From Acidobacteriota bacterium (GTDB lineage: Bacteria > Acidobacteriota > Blastocatellia > RBC074): a stretch of DNA of 64,000 bases. Position 1 is the first letter of the stretch, and each line of letters begins with the position of its first letter. This document shows, piece by piece, positions 7,959-15,501 of the stretch. The stretch spans positions 1 through 64,000 of the forward strand of contig JACPYM010000088.1 in NCBI GenBank assembly GCA_016196035.1, given 5' to 3'. A program made the translations under genes and the position numbers. A model generated the notes under the pieces. That model was not told the origin of the DNA and did not search any database. It worked only from the letters and a program-made list of their open reading frames with translations.

Positions 7959-9869
7959 ATGAACGAACGAATCAATCAGATCATTGAGTACGTACTCGAC
8001 AATGGCGAGATAACAAAAGATGAAATACTGAACTCCTTCGATATCGCTGATGAGGAATACGCCGAGATCAAGCGAGCCATTCTAAAACATCAGCTAATTG
8101 AAGCGGGAGCCAAAGGTATTGGGGGATTTGTTGTCAAAAAGCGTGCAGGCAAAACGCCAGACGATACTGAAACCAGCCCAACATTTTCGACCGAGTGGGA
8201 AAATGAAGCGGTCCAAAGATTATGCGAGCTTCTTCAGCATCGCGAGTTAGAAGAGCTGTTAGGGCCAGTTGCCCAAACCGTGCGCCAGGCGCGTAAATAT
8301 GCGACAGGTGAAGACCGCCGCGGAAGCAAACCCGAACTCGCCGCTGCATTAATAATTCAGCATGGGTTTGATCTTTTTCGGGAAGGAAAAGCCCGTGAAA
8401 TGATTGGCAGACACGCAAGAGTTGAGGTGCCCCGACGCTGGCATCCTGGGAAAGGGCAAGCGATTAGTTTTGTTGATGCAACAGGTTTTCCACCAGAATT
8501 TGCAGGCATACCCACAGAAGACTCCCTTCCTCATTACGAATACCTTGAGGGACGCTTCGAGCTACAAGAACTGGCAGATTTTCAAGAGGAGGTGAAGCGA
8601 CAACTTTCCGAATCGCTGCGATCTCCTGGTCGGCGAGCGATTGTCACGCTACCAACAGGTGCTGGCAAAACTCGTGTAGCAGTAGAAACCATTCGTGATT
8701 GGTTTAAACAACACTATGACCCTTCAGGCACTGCAAACTCACGCTCCGTTTTATGGCTAGCTCATACTGAGGAACTCTGCGAACAGGCATATACCTGCTT
8801 TCGCCAGGTTTGGGAGGGAGCAACTTTTGTCTCGCCTCTTATGCTTTTCCGATTTTGGGGCAAATACACACAGCTTGATGATGAGCATTACGAGTCGCTC
8901 AATCGTATTGCTTATCAACCCAGTGTCTTGGTATCCACGCCAAATCGCATAGTTAATCTCATTGAAGCCTCTGATGAAGATCGCCAACAAATTCTCAACC
9001 TATTGCGCGCTTCCATAAACATTCTCGTTATTGATGAAGCGCACCGAGCCGCAGCACCTTCATATCGCCGTATCGTGGATGAACTTGTCGGCCAAGACGA
9101 ACGCATGTCACTCGTCGGATTGACTGCCACACCATTCAGGCTTGAATACTTGGGAAATGACCCTGAAGCAGGTACAAAGGAGTTGCGCGAGATATTTGCC
9201 AATCTGATTGAGGCTGAAAAAACACTTGGCGACGACCCACGGGCAGAGCTACAACGGCGAGGTATTCTTGCTACCCCCATAGTTGAGATAATTAAGACTC
9301 CCACCCGCCTATCATTTCCAGATGTCGCAAATCCAGAAGAAATCACCCCAGAAGAGATAGAGAAAATTGACAACGCACTGAAAATTAAGGCTGACAATTC
9401 GCGTCGCCGAATGGCGGTCTTCAAGCAAATTCTGTCTATTTGTGAAGACCCCTTGAATCTAATTCTTTACTTCGGCCCAAGTGTACGCGACTCCGAGTGC
9501 ATGGCATATCTGCTGCGCGAGAAGCACGTTCCTGCGGCAGTCGTAAGTGCTAAAACTCGTGATGTCACACGCCGCCGCATAGTAAACGAGTTTAAGGCAG
9601 GTCGCATTCGTGTTCTGTGCAACTGTGAAGTTCTCACAACAGGGTTTGATGCACCTCGGATAACCCATGTCGTTGTGGCACGTCCAACAGTCAGCCAAGT
9701 CCTTTACGAACAAATCATCGGTCGTGGCCTCAGAGGACCTAAGTTTGGTGGAACAGACATCTGTACAATTCTTGATTGTGAAGATAGCTTGCCAGAAGAT
9801 GGGCACCGACCACTACTGGGCTATCAGCTATTTCGTCATGTCTGGAAGCCGCGTGTTATTCAATCGTAA
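7959..9869 (+). CDS. SF2 DEAD/DEAH-box helicase, horizontally acquired-looking
   Basis: A 636-residue protein. The N-terminal about 60 residues look like a winged helix (ERINQIIEYVLDNGEITKDEIL). A region without recognised homology follows, then helicase motifs: LPTGAGKT (231-238), VIDEAHRA, GLTATPFR, CNCEVLTTGFDAP and QIIGRGLRGP (about 585). The protein ends shortly after motif VI, with no nuclease domain seen. I chose the ATG 9 nt inside an upstream GTG because GAAGG is 8 nt before it. Codon use is clearly AT-richer than the flanking genes, and a transposase lies upstream. Related stand-alone helicases occur in restriction or defence loci and in repair; which applies here is not shown by the sequence. 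Confidence 0.9.
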   Translation: MNERINQIIEYVLDNGEITKDEILNSFDIADEEYAEIKRAILKHQLIEAGAKGIGGFVVKKRAGKTPDDTETSPTFSTEWENEAVQRLCELLQHRELEELLGPVAQTVRQARKYATGEDRRGSKPELAAALIIQHGFDLFREGKAREMIGRHARVEVPRRWHPGKGQAISFVDATGFPPEFAGIPTEDSLPHYEYLEGRFELQELADFQEEVKRQLSESLRSPGRRAIVTLPTGAGKTRVAVETIRDWFKQHYDPSGTANSRSVLWLAHTEELCEQAYTCFRQVWEGATFVSPLMLFRFWGKYTQLDDEHYESLNRIAYQPSVLVSTPNRIVNLIEASDEDRQQILNLLRASINILVIDEAHRAAAPSYRRIVDELVGQDERMSLVGLTATPFRLEYLGNDPEAGTKELREIFANLIEAEKTLGDDPRAELQRRGILATPIVEIIKTPTRLSFPDVANPEEITPEEIEKIDNALKIKADNSRRRMAVFKQILSICEDPLNLILYFGPSVRDSECMAYLLREKHVPAAVVSAKTRDVTRRRIVNEFKAGRIRVLCNCEVLTTGFDAPRITHVVVARPTVSQVLYEQIIGRGLRGPKFGGTDICTILDCEDSLPEDGHRPLLGYQLFRHVWKPRVIQS

Positions 9870-9885
9870 TAAAGGAGCTAAGCGT

Positions 9886-10275
9886 ATGCCGAGCATCCAA
9901 ATCCAACCCGACCAACTGCTTAACGCCGCACTGCAAATGCCAGAGAAAGAGTTCCAGCAATTCATCACCCGCCTGTTTACCGCAAAAGCCAGCCAACGTG
10001 TGCCAACGCTTTCTGAACGCGAGTCTGAACTACTACTCAAAATCAATCAGGGACTGCCTGCCGCGCGGCAAGAACGGCTGAACGAATTGATCAAAAAGCG
10101 CCGGGCGGAAACCATCAGCCCACAAGAGGTGCGCGAGTTGAAAAAGCTCACTGCCGAAGTCGAAAGGTTCGATGTCGAACGGCTCGGATTGCTGACCGAA
10201 TTGGCGGCCATTCGTAACGTTCCGTTGCGCAAACTGATCAAACAACTCGGACTCAAACCCGTGCGGCATGACTAA
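9886..10275 (+). CDS. Small helical protein paired with HNH endonuclease
   Basis: 129 residues, almost entirely charged and predicted helical (SERESELLLKINQGLP, ELIKKRRAETISPQEVRELKKL, AEVERFDVERLGLLTELAAIRN). AAAGGAG stands 8 nt before the ATG, and the helicase stops 16 nt upstream. Its last 8 nt overlap the start of the HNH gene, so the two are translationally coupled. I recall similar small proteins next to HNH genes in cyanobacteria and other phyla, which suggests a functional pair such as nuclease partner or antitoxin; this is inference. Composition returns to the higher GC of the chromosome here, unlike the helicase. Confidence 0.85.
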   Translation: MPSIQIQPDQLLNAALQMPEKEFQQFITRLFTAKASQRVPTLSERESELLLKINQGLPAARQERLNELIKKRRAETISPQEVRELKKLTAEVERFDVERLGLLTELAAIRNVPLRKLIKQLGLKPVRHD

Positions 10276-10711
10276 AAAGCGCGTTCCAGCCAAATTGCGG
10301 CGCTTGGTCAGGCAACGGGCTTTGGGTTATTGCGAATACTGTCTCTGCCCGGATTTCTGCGCCACGCAGTTGCATTCCAACGAGCACATCATGCCCGAAA
10401 GCTTGGGCGGCTCCACCAGCGCCGACAATCTCGCGCTGGCTTGCCAGGGTTGTAATTGCGCCAAAGGCAACAAGACCCAGGCCCTTGATCCTGCGACTGG
10501 ACGCTGGGTTTCACTCTTCCATCCACGCCGCGACAATTGGGCCGAGCATTTTGTTTGGGGCCGCGACCATCTTTTTCTGATCGGGCTGACACCGGTTGGC
10601 CGGGCCACAGTTCAAGCACTCGAGTTGAATCGCCCAGGCGTTATTCATCTGCGCCAACTGCTGGTGCTCAACCGTGAGCATCCGCCGTCGCATCGTCCCG
10701 CTGCGAATTGA
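10268..10711 (+). CDS. HNH endonuclease family protein
   Basis: 147 residues with a classic zinc-stabilised HNH fold: YCEYC at about residues 21-25, EHIMPESLGG with the catalytic His at about 39-48, NLALACQGCNCAKGN at about 54-68. It extends some 75 residues beyond the fold with no recognised domain. It overlaps the preceding small gene by 8 nt. The family nicks or cleaves DNA. The context with helicase and transposase makes a defence or mobile-element role plausible but unproven. Confidence 0.92.
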   Translation: MTKKRVPAKLRRLVRQRALGYCEYCLCPDFCATQLHSNEHIMPESLGGSTSADNLALACQGCNCAKGNKTQALDPATGRWVSLFHPRRDNWAEHFVWGRDHLFLIGLTPVGRATVQALELNRPGVIHLRQLLVLNREHPPSHRPAAN

Positions 10712-10749
10712 CCTGTGGCGGCCCAGCTTCACCAAGAGGAACACAACCC

Positions 10750-11529
10750 ATGAACCAACCCATGCCCGCTCTCTTTTTCGGCCACGGCAACCCGCTGAAC
10801 GCCCTGCAACAGAACGCTTACACGCGCGGCTGGGCCAACATTGGCGCAAGTCTGCCGCGTCCGCGTGCGATTGTGGCGGTGTCGGCGCATTGGTATGGAG
10901 CGGGCACGGCGGTGACGACGCTGGCGCAACCGCGCACGATTCACGATTTCGGCGGCTTCCCGGCGGAGCTTTATCAGGTGCAATATCCCGCGCCGGGTGA
11001 GCCTGCCTTGGCGGCGCGAGTGCAGGCGCTGCTTGCGCCGGTGCCGGTTGCGCTCGACCAGCAGTGGGGTTTGGATCACGGGACGTGGTCGGTGTTGTGT
11101 CACGTCTTTCCGCAAGCCGATGTGCCGGTCATTCAACTCAGTCTGGATGCGACGAAACCGGCGGCATGGCATTACGAAGTGGCCCAGCGGCTGGCTACGT
11201 TGCGCGACGAGGGCGTGTTGGTCATGGGCAGCGGAAACCTCGTTCACAATTTGCGGTTGTATCAATGGGAGAACCCAGCGGCGGTGGCATTTGACTGGGC
11301 GGCGCGGTTTGAAACGCAGGTGCGCACGCTGTTGCAAGCGGGCGAAGTGCAGCCGCTGCTGGCGCTAGAAAACATGGGCGAAGAGGCGCGGCTGGCGGTG
11401 CCTACGCCAGAACATTATTTGCCGCTGTTGTATGTGCTGGCCTTGCGCCGCGTGGCTGAGCCAATTCGCTTCCCGGTCGAAGGGTTTGAAGGCGGCGCGA
11501 TTTCGATGCTGACAGTCCAAGTCGGCTGA
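10750..11529 (+). CDS. ygiD: Class III extradiol dioxygenase (4,5-DOPA dioxygenase family)
   Basis: 259 residues, the normal length. Family landmarks: FFGHGNPLNAL with the first metal His, VSAHWYG with the second, HDFGGFPAELYQVQYPAPG, GLDHGTWSVL, MGSGNLVHNL. The metal site is a non-haem Fe or Zn bound by two or three His and a Glu. Members open catecholic rings, and E. coli YgiD acts on L-DOPA; the true substrate here is unknown. The ATG follows AGAGGA by about 9 nt; upstream in-frame starts lack a site. It is a single-gene unit between the HNH gene and the decayed ligase. Confidence 0.9.
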   Translation: MNQPMPALFFGHGNPLNALQQNAYTRGWANIGASLPRPRAIVAVSAHWYGAGTAVTTLAQPRTIHDFGGFPAELYQVQYPAPGEPALAARVQALLAPVPVALDQQWGLDHGTWSVLCHVFPQADVPVIQLSLDATKPAAWHYEVAQRLATLRDEGVLVMGSGNLVHNLRLYQWENPAAVAFDWAARFETQVRTLLQAGEVQPLLALENMGEEARLAVPTPEHYLPLLYVLALRRVAEPIRFPVEGFEGGAISMLTVQVG

Positions 11530-11570
11530 GCGTACAGGCCAACGACCTTATTCGCAGACACTGTCAAGTT

Positions 11571-12572
11571 TTACGACTCAGCCGTTGCCCTGCTTACGTT
11601 GCCCAACTTCCCAACCTGTTTGACTCGACAATGCAAGCGCGCGGCGCAGCGTTGGGCGCCCATTTCAGCCAGCGCGGCGTCCGTGACGTAGAGCGTTTGC
11701 AAGGTGGACAGATCGTATTTTTCGACCAAGGCGTCGGTCGCCAGCAATTCCACCCAGGGCGACAACAGCGCGGCGTGGGTCACACGGTACTTTTGCAGCG
11801 TGTGCAAAAACGCCCGCAATTCAAAGCGCGGCATTGTCACGACCGTCGCGCCTTGATAAAGCGCGTAATTCAACAACAACAAGCTGGCCGGTTGATGAAA
11901 GGGCGCGACGCCCAGAAAGACAGCGCGCGGGTTGGGCGAATGTGCGGCCTCGCTATTGGCAAATTGCAACAGGCTGTGCGCCAGGCTGTGGTGTGTTTGC
12001 GTTTCGTTTTGCGGCCCGTCTGCCGCGCCCGGCCAGACGGCCAAATCGTGGCGCGGTTCGATCAGCGCGTCGGTGGGCACTTCGTTTTCCTGCAAAATGC
12101 TCTCGCACAATTCGGCGAAATGTTTGGCGTGCGGCGCGCTGTCAAAGGTGAAGATTTCGCGCAGTGCGGTTTGCTCAACGACTTGCAGTGCGTGATTCAA
12201 ACACGCGCCCACCGTCAATAGACATTTGGCCTGCGTTTCATTGAGTTGTCCGGACAATTCATGCGGCGTGCAGCGCGGATTGACCGGCATCACGACGCCG
12301 CCCAGCGTCGTGAGCGCGTGAAAGGCGACCGCGTATTCGGGCAGATTCGGGCTGTACAACGCAAAGACATCGCCCTTGCGATAGCCGCGCTGCACCAGGC
12401 TTTTGGCGACGTGGCGCAGTTGCGTCCAAAGTTGCGCGTAACTCAGCGTGCGTCCGCTGGCGCCATCAATCAAGGCGGCTTTGGCGCCGAGTTGCAAGGC
12501 GTGCTGCAACACAAATTGGGCAAGCGGGATTTCAGGGACGGTGATGGGAGGCAGTTGATTGTCAATGCTCAT
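11571..12572 (-). pseudogene. Truncated AMP-dependent acyl-CoA synthetase (4-coumarate:CoA ligase-like)
   Basis: 333 codons against a usual 500-560. The N-terminal half is well preserved (LSYAQLWTQLRHVAKSLVQRGYRKGDVFALYSPNLPEY is the typical start, here quoted as LSYAQLWTQLRHVA then GDVFALYSPN). The adenylate-forming signature T-S-G-T-T-G-x-P-K-G expected near residue 185 is absent: the matching place reads AVWPGAADGPQNETQTHHSL. The C-terminal motifs (GYGMTE, YRTGD, catalytic Lys domain) are missing, and the last about 20 residues are unrelated. It cannot be a working ligase. It may be a remnant, or less likely a repurposed acyl/AMP-binding protein, since the frame remains open. Confidence 0.75.
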
Positions 12573-12636
12573 GGCGCTGGTTCTTTTGGGCAGGGCTTTG
12601 GCGCATCACTCTAAGATTGATAAATACTGCGCCCCC

Positions 12637-12701
12637 CCTGGAGTAGCGAATTTATTCGCGCGGTGACGCGGCGTGACGAATAAATTCATTACTACAAAGG
12701 G
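12637..12701. repeat. Family B palindrome (copy B2)
   Basis: The left arm CCTGGAGTAGCGAATTTATT continues to 12658, and the right arm CGAATAAATTCATTACTACA runs from 12677. It matches the inner part of the 2497-2618 palindrome, with a few mismatches and shorter arms. Confidence 0.85.
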
Positions 12702-12835
12702 CATCATAGCGTTTCGTTTGTGGCGCTGCCTGCGGGACTTCTCCTGTTTGATTCCTGTTTGCACACCTCAACCAGCCTGCGCGGGGCTGCGCCTGCCGTG
12801 TTGGATTTGCTGTTTGCTTTCGCGCTTCCCCTGGC

Positions 12836-12870
12836 GCGTGGGCGGTGCGGACGCTTGTCCGTACCCACGC
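12836..12870. repeat. GC-rich hairpin
   Basis: GCGTGGGCGGTGCGGACG pairs imperfectly with TCCGTACCCACGC around a CTTG loop. It has no T tract, so it is better described as a palindromic repeat than as a terminator. Confidence 0.6.
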
Positions 12871-13210
12871 CCAAGGGTTGCGGCGCATCGTCTGTGATGC
12901 CCTGATGACGCAAGCAAGATAGCCGGAAGCAGGCCCTAAAGTCTTGAATGCGTTTTGAAATTTCTATGAATAATCCGGGTGCTGACGCGCTGCTCTTTGA
13001 AGCGCGTATCAGGCTGTCCCTTCATCATTTACGTCAATTGTGCAGCGTCCGTCCTTACGTTAGAATGCCCGCGTTTTACAAACTGCCTGGCCTGCTGCGG
13101 CTTTGGTTTACCCCGCATTGAGGCAGCCCGCCGGGCGCCCCGCTTCCCCCACGATCAGCACAAAAATTGGTAAAACCATTGTCAGTACTGGTGATTTTTC
13201 AAAAGTGGTA

Positions 13211-15283
13211 ATGGCAAAACCTGCAAGTCCCTTGTATGAATTCGGCCCGTTCCGGTTAGACCCGGCGGAGCGCCTGCTCACGCGCACGGGTCAGCCCGTG
13301 GCGCTCACACCCAAAGCTTTCGATACCTTGCTTTTGTTTGTCGAGAACCAGCAACGGCTGCTCACCAAAGACGAACTCATCGCGCAAATCTGGCCGGACA
13401 GCTTTGTCGAAGAGAGCAATCTGGCGCAAAACGTTTCAGCCGTGCGCCGCGCCTTGGGCGAAAAGGCGGGCGGTGGCCATTACATCGAGACGGTGCCCAA
13501 ACGCGGCTACCGGTTTGTCGGCGAGGCGAAACAGGTTTGGGCACAGGCGCAACGCCCCGCCGCGCGCCCGGCGTATGCGCCGGCACAGGGTGAGGTTGGC
13601 AAGGCAGAGGCGTTGCTGGATTTGAATGCGCAGGCTGCGGTAGAAACGGATGAGATAAGCAGCAACATTGCAGATGCGTTTGCCGAAGACGCGCCAGCGC
13701 TGACGTCGTTGTCTTCTAGTTCGCCTGGCAGTTCGCTGGCCAGTCCGCCAACTTTGACGGCGCAACCTAGCCGGACGTCTGACCGGTTGAAATGGTTTGG
13801 CTTGGGGATGGCAGCGCTGGCGTTGCTGCTGGCGGGCTGGGTTTTTACGCGGCCAAATAAATCAGCCCCCAAAGCCGAACGCCCGCGTTTGGCCGTCTTG
13901 CCGTTGCGCAATTTGAAACCCGCACCTGAGACCGACTTCCTGGGCTTTTCGCTGGCCGACGCGATCATCACCAAACTAAACTATGTCAGCGCGCTGACCG
14001 TGCGGCCTTCCGCCATAGTGGCTGCCAGCGTCGCTGCCGCCGTCAAAACTGGCCAGGCCGAACCCGATCCGCAAACGATTTCCCGCGAACTTAATGTAGA
14101 CAAGTTGCTGACCGGCACCTTTCTCAAAGAAGGCGATGACCTGCGCATCCATCTGCAATTGATTGACGTGCCCAACAAACAGGTGCTCTGGGCGCAGCCG
14201 TTGGATTTGAAATACGACCGCTTGCTGACCGTGCAGGATCGCGTCACGCAACAAGTGCTCGCCGGGTTGCGCGTCAACCTGACGCCCATCGAATCGGAAC
14301 AACTCACGCGCAATGCGCCGCGCAATCCGCTCGCGTATGAAGCCTACTTGCGCGGGTTGGACGCCTATCAAGCCGCTGATTACGCGCGCGCCATCAGCGA
14401 TCTGGAACAATCCACCACGCTCGATCCCGAATACGCCGGCGCTTGGGCGCATCTGGGCCGCGCCTACACCGCGCAAGCTTCGTTCGCGTTCGGTGGCCGC
14501 ACGGTTTATCAGCAAGCGCAACAGGCTTACGAAAAAGCCCTCGCGCTCAATCCGCAAGAGATCGAAGCGCGCATCTTTCTCGCTAACCTCTTCACCGACA
14601 CAGGCCGCGTCGAAGAGGCCGTACCGCAATTGCGCACCGTGCTCAAAACCAATCCCGCACACGCCGAGGCGCATTGGGAATTGGGTTATGCCTACCGGTT
14701 CGGCGGGCTGCTGCCCGAATCCATCAAGGAGGGCGAACTGGCGCGCCAACTCGATCCGCACGTCAAACTGAACAGCTCGGCGTTCAACAGCTATCTGTAT
14801 GCAGGCCAGTACGACAAATTTTTGCAGAGCCTGCCGCCGCGCAATGACCAAGCCTTCATCGTCTTCTATCGCGGCTTTGCGCATTACTATTTGAATCAGC
14901 GGACGCAGGCGGCTGAACATTTCGACCGCGCCTATGCGCTCGACCCGTCGCTTTACACCCAGATCGGCAAAGCCCTGAGCGCGGGCCTCTCCAACCAAAC
15001 GGCGCAAGGCATCAGCTTGCTGCGCGATACCGAACGCAAGCTCGAAGCGGGCGGCGTGATCGAGGCCGAGGGCACTTACAAAGTGGCGCAAGGTTACGCC
15101 GTGTTGGGCGAAAAGCCCGCTGCCCTGCGCCTCTTACGCCGCAGCATCGAAGGCGGCTTTTTCTGCTATCCATATTTCATCAGCGACCCGTTGCTGGAAA
15201 ACCTGCGTGCGGAAGCCTCCTATGCGCAATTGATGGACGCCGCCAAGAAACGGCACGAAGCGTTCAAGCAGAAGTTTTTCTGA
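13211..15283 (+). CDS. Membrane winged-helix (OmpR/CadC-type) regulator with TPR domain
   Basis: 690 residues. Residues about 7-102 form the winged-helix DNA-binding domain (YEFGPFRLDPAERLL, LTPKAFDTLLLFVENQ, QNVSAVRRALGEK, IETVPKRGYRFVG). A Ser/Ala-rich linker and one transmembrane helix at about 196-216 follow. Next comes an adenylate-cyclase-type/FlgO-like segment (RLAVLPLRNLKPAPETDFLGFSLADAI), then about eight TPR-like helical repeats to the end (YARAISDLEQSTTLDPEYAGAW, ALALNPQEIEARIFLANLF). It is a one-component sensor with a cytoplasmic DNA-binding head and an external or soluble TPR body. I prefer the ATG of MAKPASPLYEF, although no strong ribosome-binding site is seen. Confidence 0.92.
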   Translation: MAKPASPLYEFGPFRLDPAERLLTRTGQPVALTPKAFDTLLLFVENQQRLLTKDELIAQIWPDSFVEESNLAQNVSAVRRALGEKAGGGHYIETVPKRGYRFVGEAKQVWAQAQRPAARPAYAPAQGEVGKAEALLDLNAQAAVETDEISSNIADAFAEDAPALTSLSSSSPGSSLASPPTLTAQPSRTSDRLKWFGLGMAALALLLAGWVFTRPNKSAPKAERPRLAVLPLRNLKPAPETDFLGFSLADAIITKLNYVSALTVRPSAIVAASVAAAVKTGQAEPDPQTISRELNVDKLLTGTFLKEGDDLRIHLQLIDVPNKQVLWAQPLDLKYDRLLTVQDRVTQQVLAGLRVNLTPIESEQLTRNAPRNPLAYEAYLRGLDAYQAADYARAISDLEQSTTLDPEYAGAWAHLGRAYTAQASFAFGGRTVYQQAQQAYEKALALNPQEIEARIFLANLFTDTGRVEEAVPQLRTVLKTNPAHAEAHWELGYAYRFGGLLPESIKEGELARQLDPHVKLNSSAFNSYLYAGQYDKFLQSLPPRNDQAFIVFYRGFAHYYLNQRTQAAEHFDRAYALDPSLYTQIGKALSAGLSNQTAQGISLLRDTERKLEAGGVIEAEGTYKVAQGYAVLGEKPAALRLLRRSIEGGFFCYPYFISDPLLENLRAEASYAQLMDAAKKRHEAFKQKFF

Positions 15284-15328
15284 CTAGCCAGAGCGGAGAG
15301 GGGGAGCGCGAACGTCTCGTCCACTATC

Positions 15329-15374
15329 TGTAAAAGCCGCGCAGCGCGCGGTACAGTCCCGGCACAACGCGCTC
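15329..15374. repeat. Family A element, internally deleted (copy A2)
   Basis: It retains GTAAAAGCCGCGCAG from the left arm and GCGCGGTACAGTCCCGGCAC then AACGCGCTC from the right arm. The core and both termini are missing. Confidence 0.7.
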
Positions 15375-15417
15375 TCACCGCCATTATCCTCTGGCGGTTA
15401 CCACCGCGCGCAATAAA

Positions 15418-15465
15418 GCGTGAGAGCCGAGCCTGCCTGCGCGATGGCGGCTCGCACTCTCACGC
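15418..15465. terminator. Hairpin between convergent genes
   Basis: GCGTGAGAGCCGAGCC pairs with GGCGGCTCGCACTCTCACGC with small bulges. It stands between the ends of the winged-helix regulator and the YVTN protein and could terminate both. No long T tract is present. Confidence 0.6.
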
Positions 15466-15501
15466 CTTCAGCAGTCAGCGCCAAAGCGCCGGACTGCCAA
15501 C

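Larger units (their letters stand above)
12573..13210. other. Long intergenic region upstream of winged-helix regulator
   Basis: It contains the family B palindrome (12637-12701) and a GC-rich hairpin (12836-12870). The rest shows no convincing gene. The promoters of the divergent genes at 12572 (minus) and 13211 (plus) must lie here, but I cannot place them with confidence. Confidence 0.6.

Noticed and set aside
13103-13210. Longer start for the winged-helix regulator
   Set aside because: The extra 36 residues lack homology, and the domain begins right after MAKPASPLYEF.
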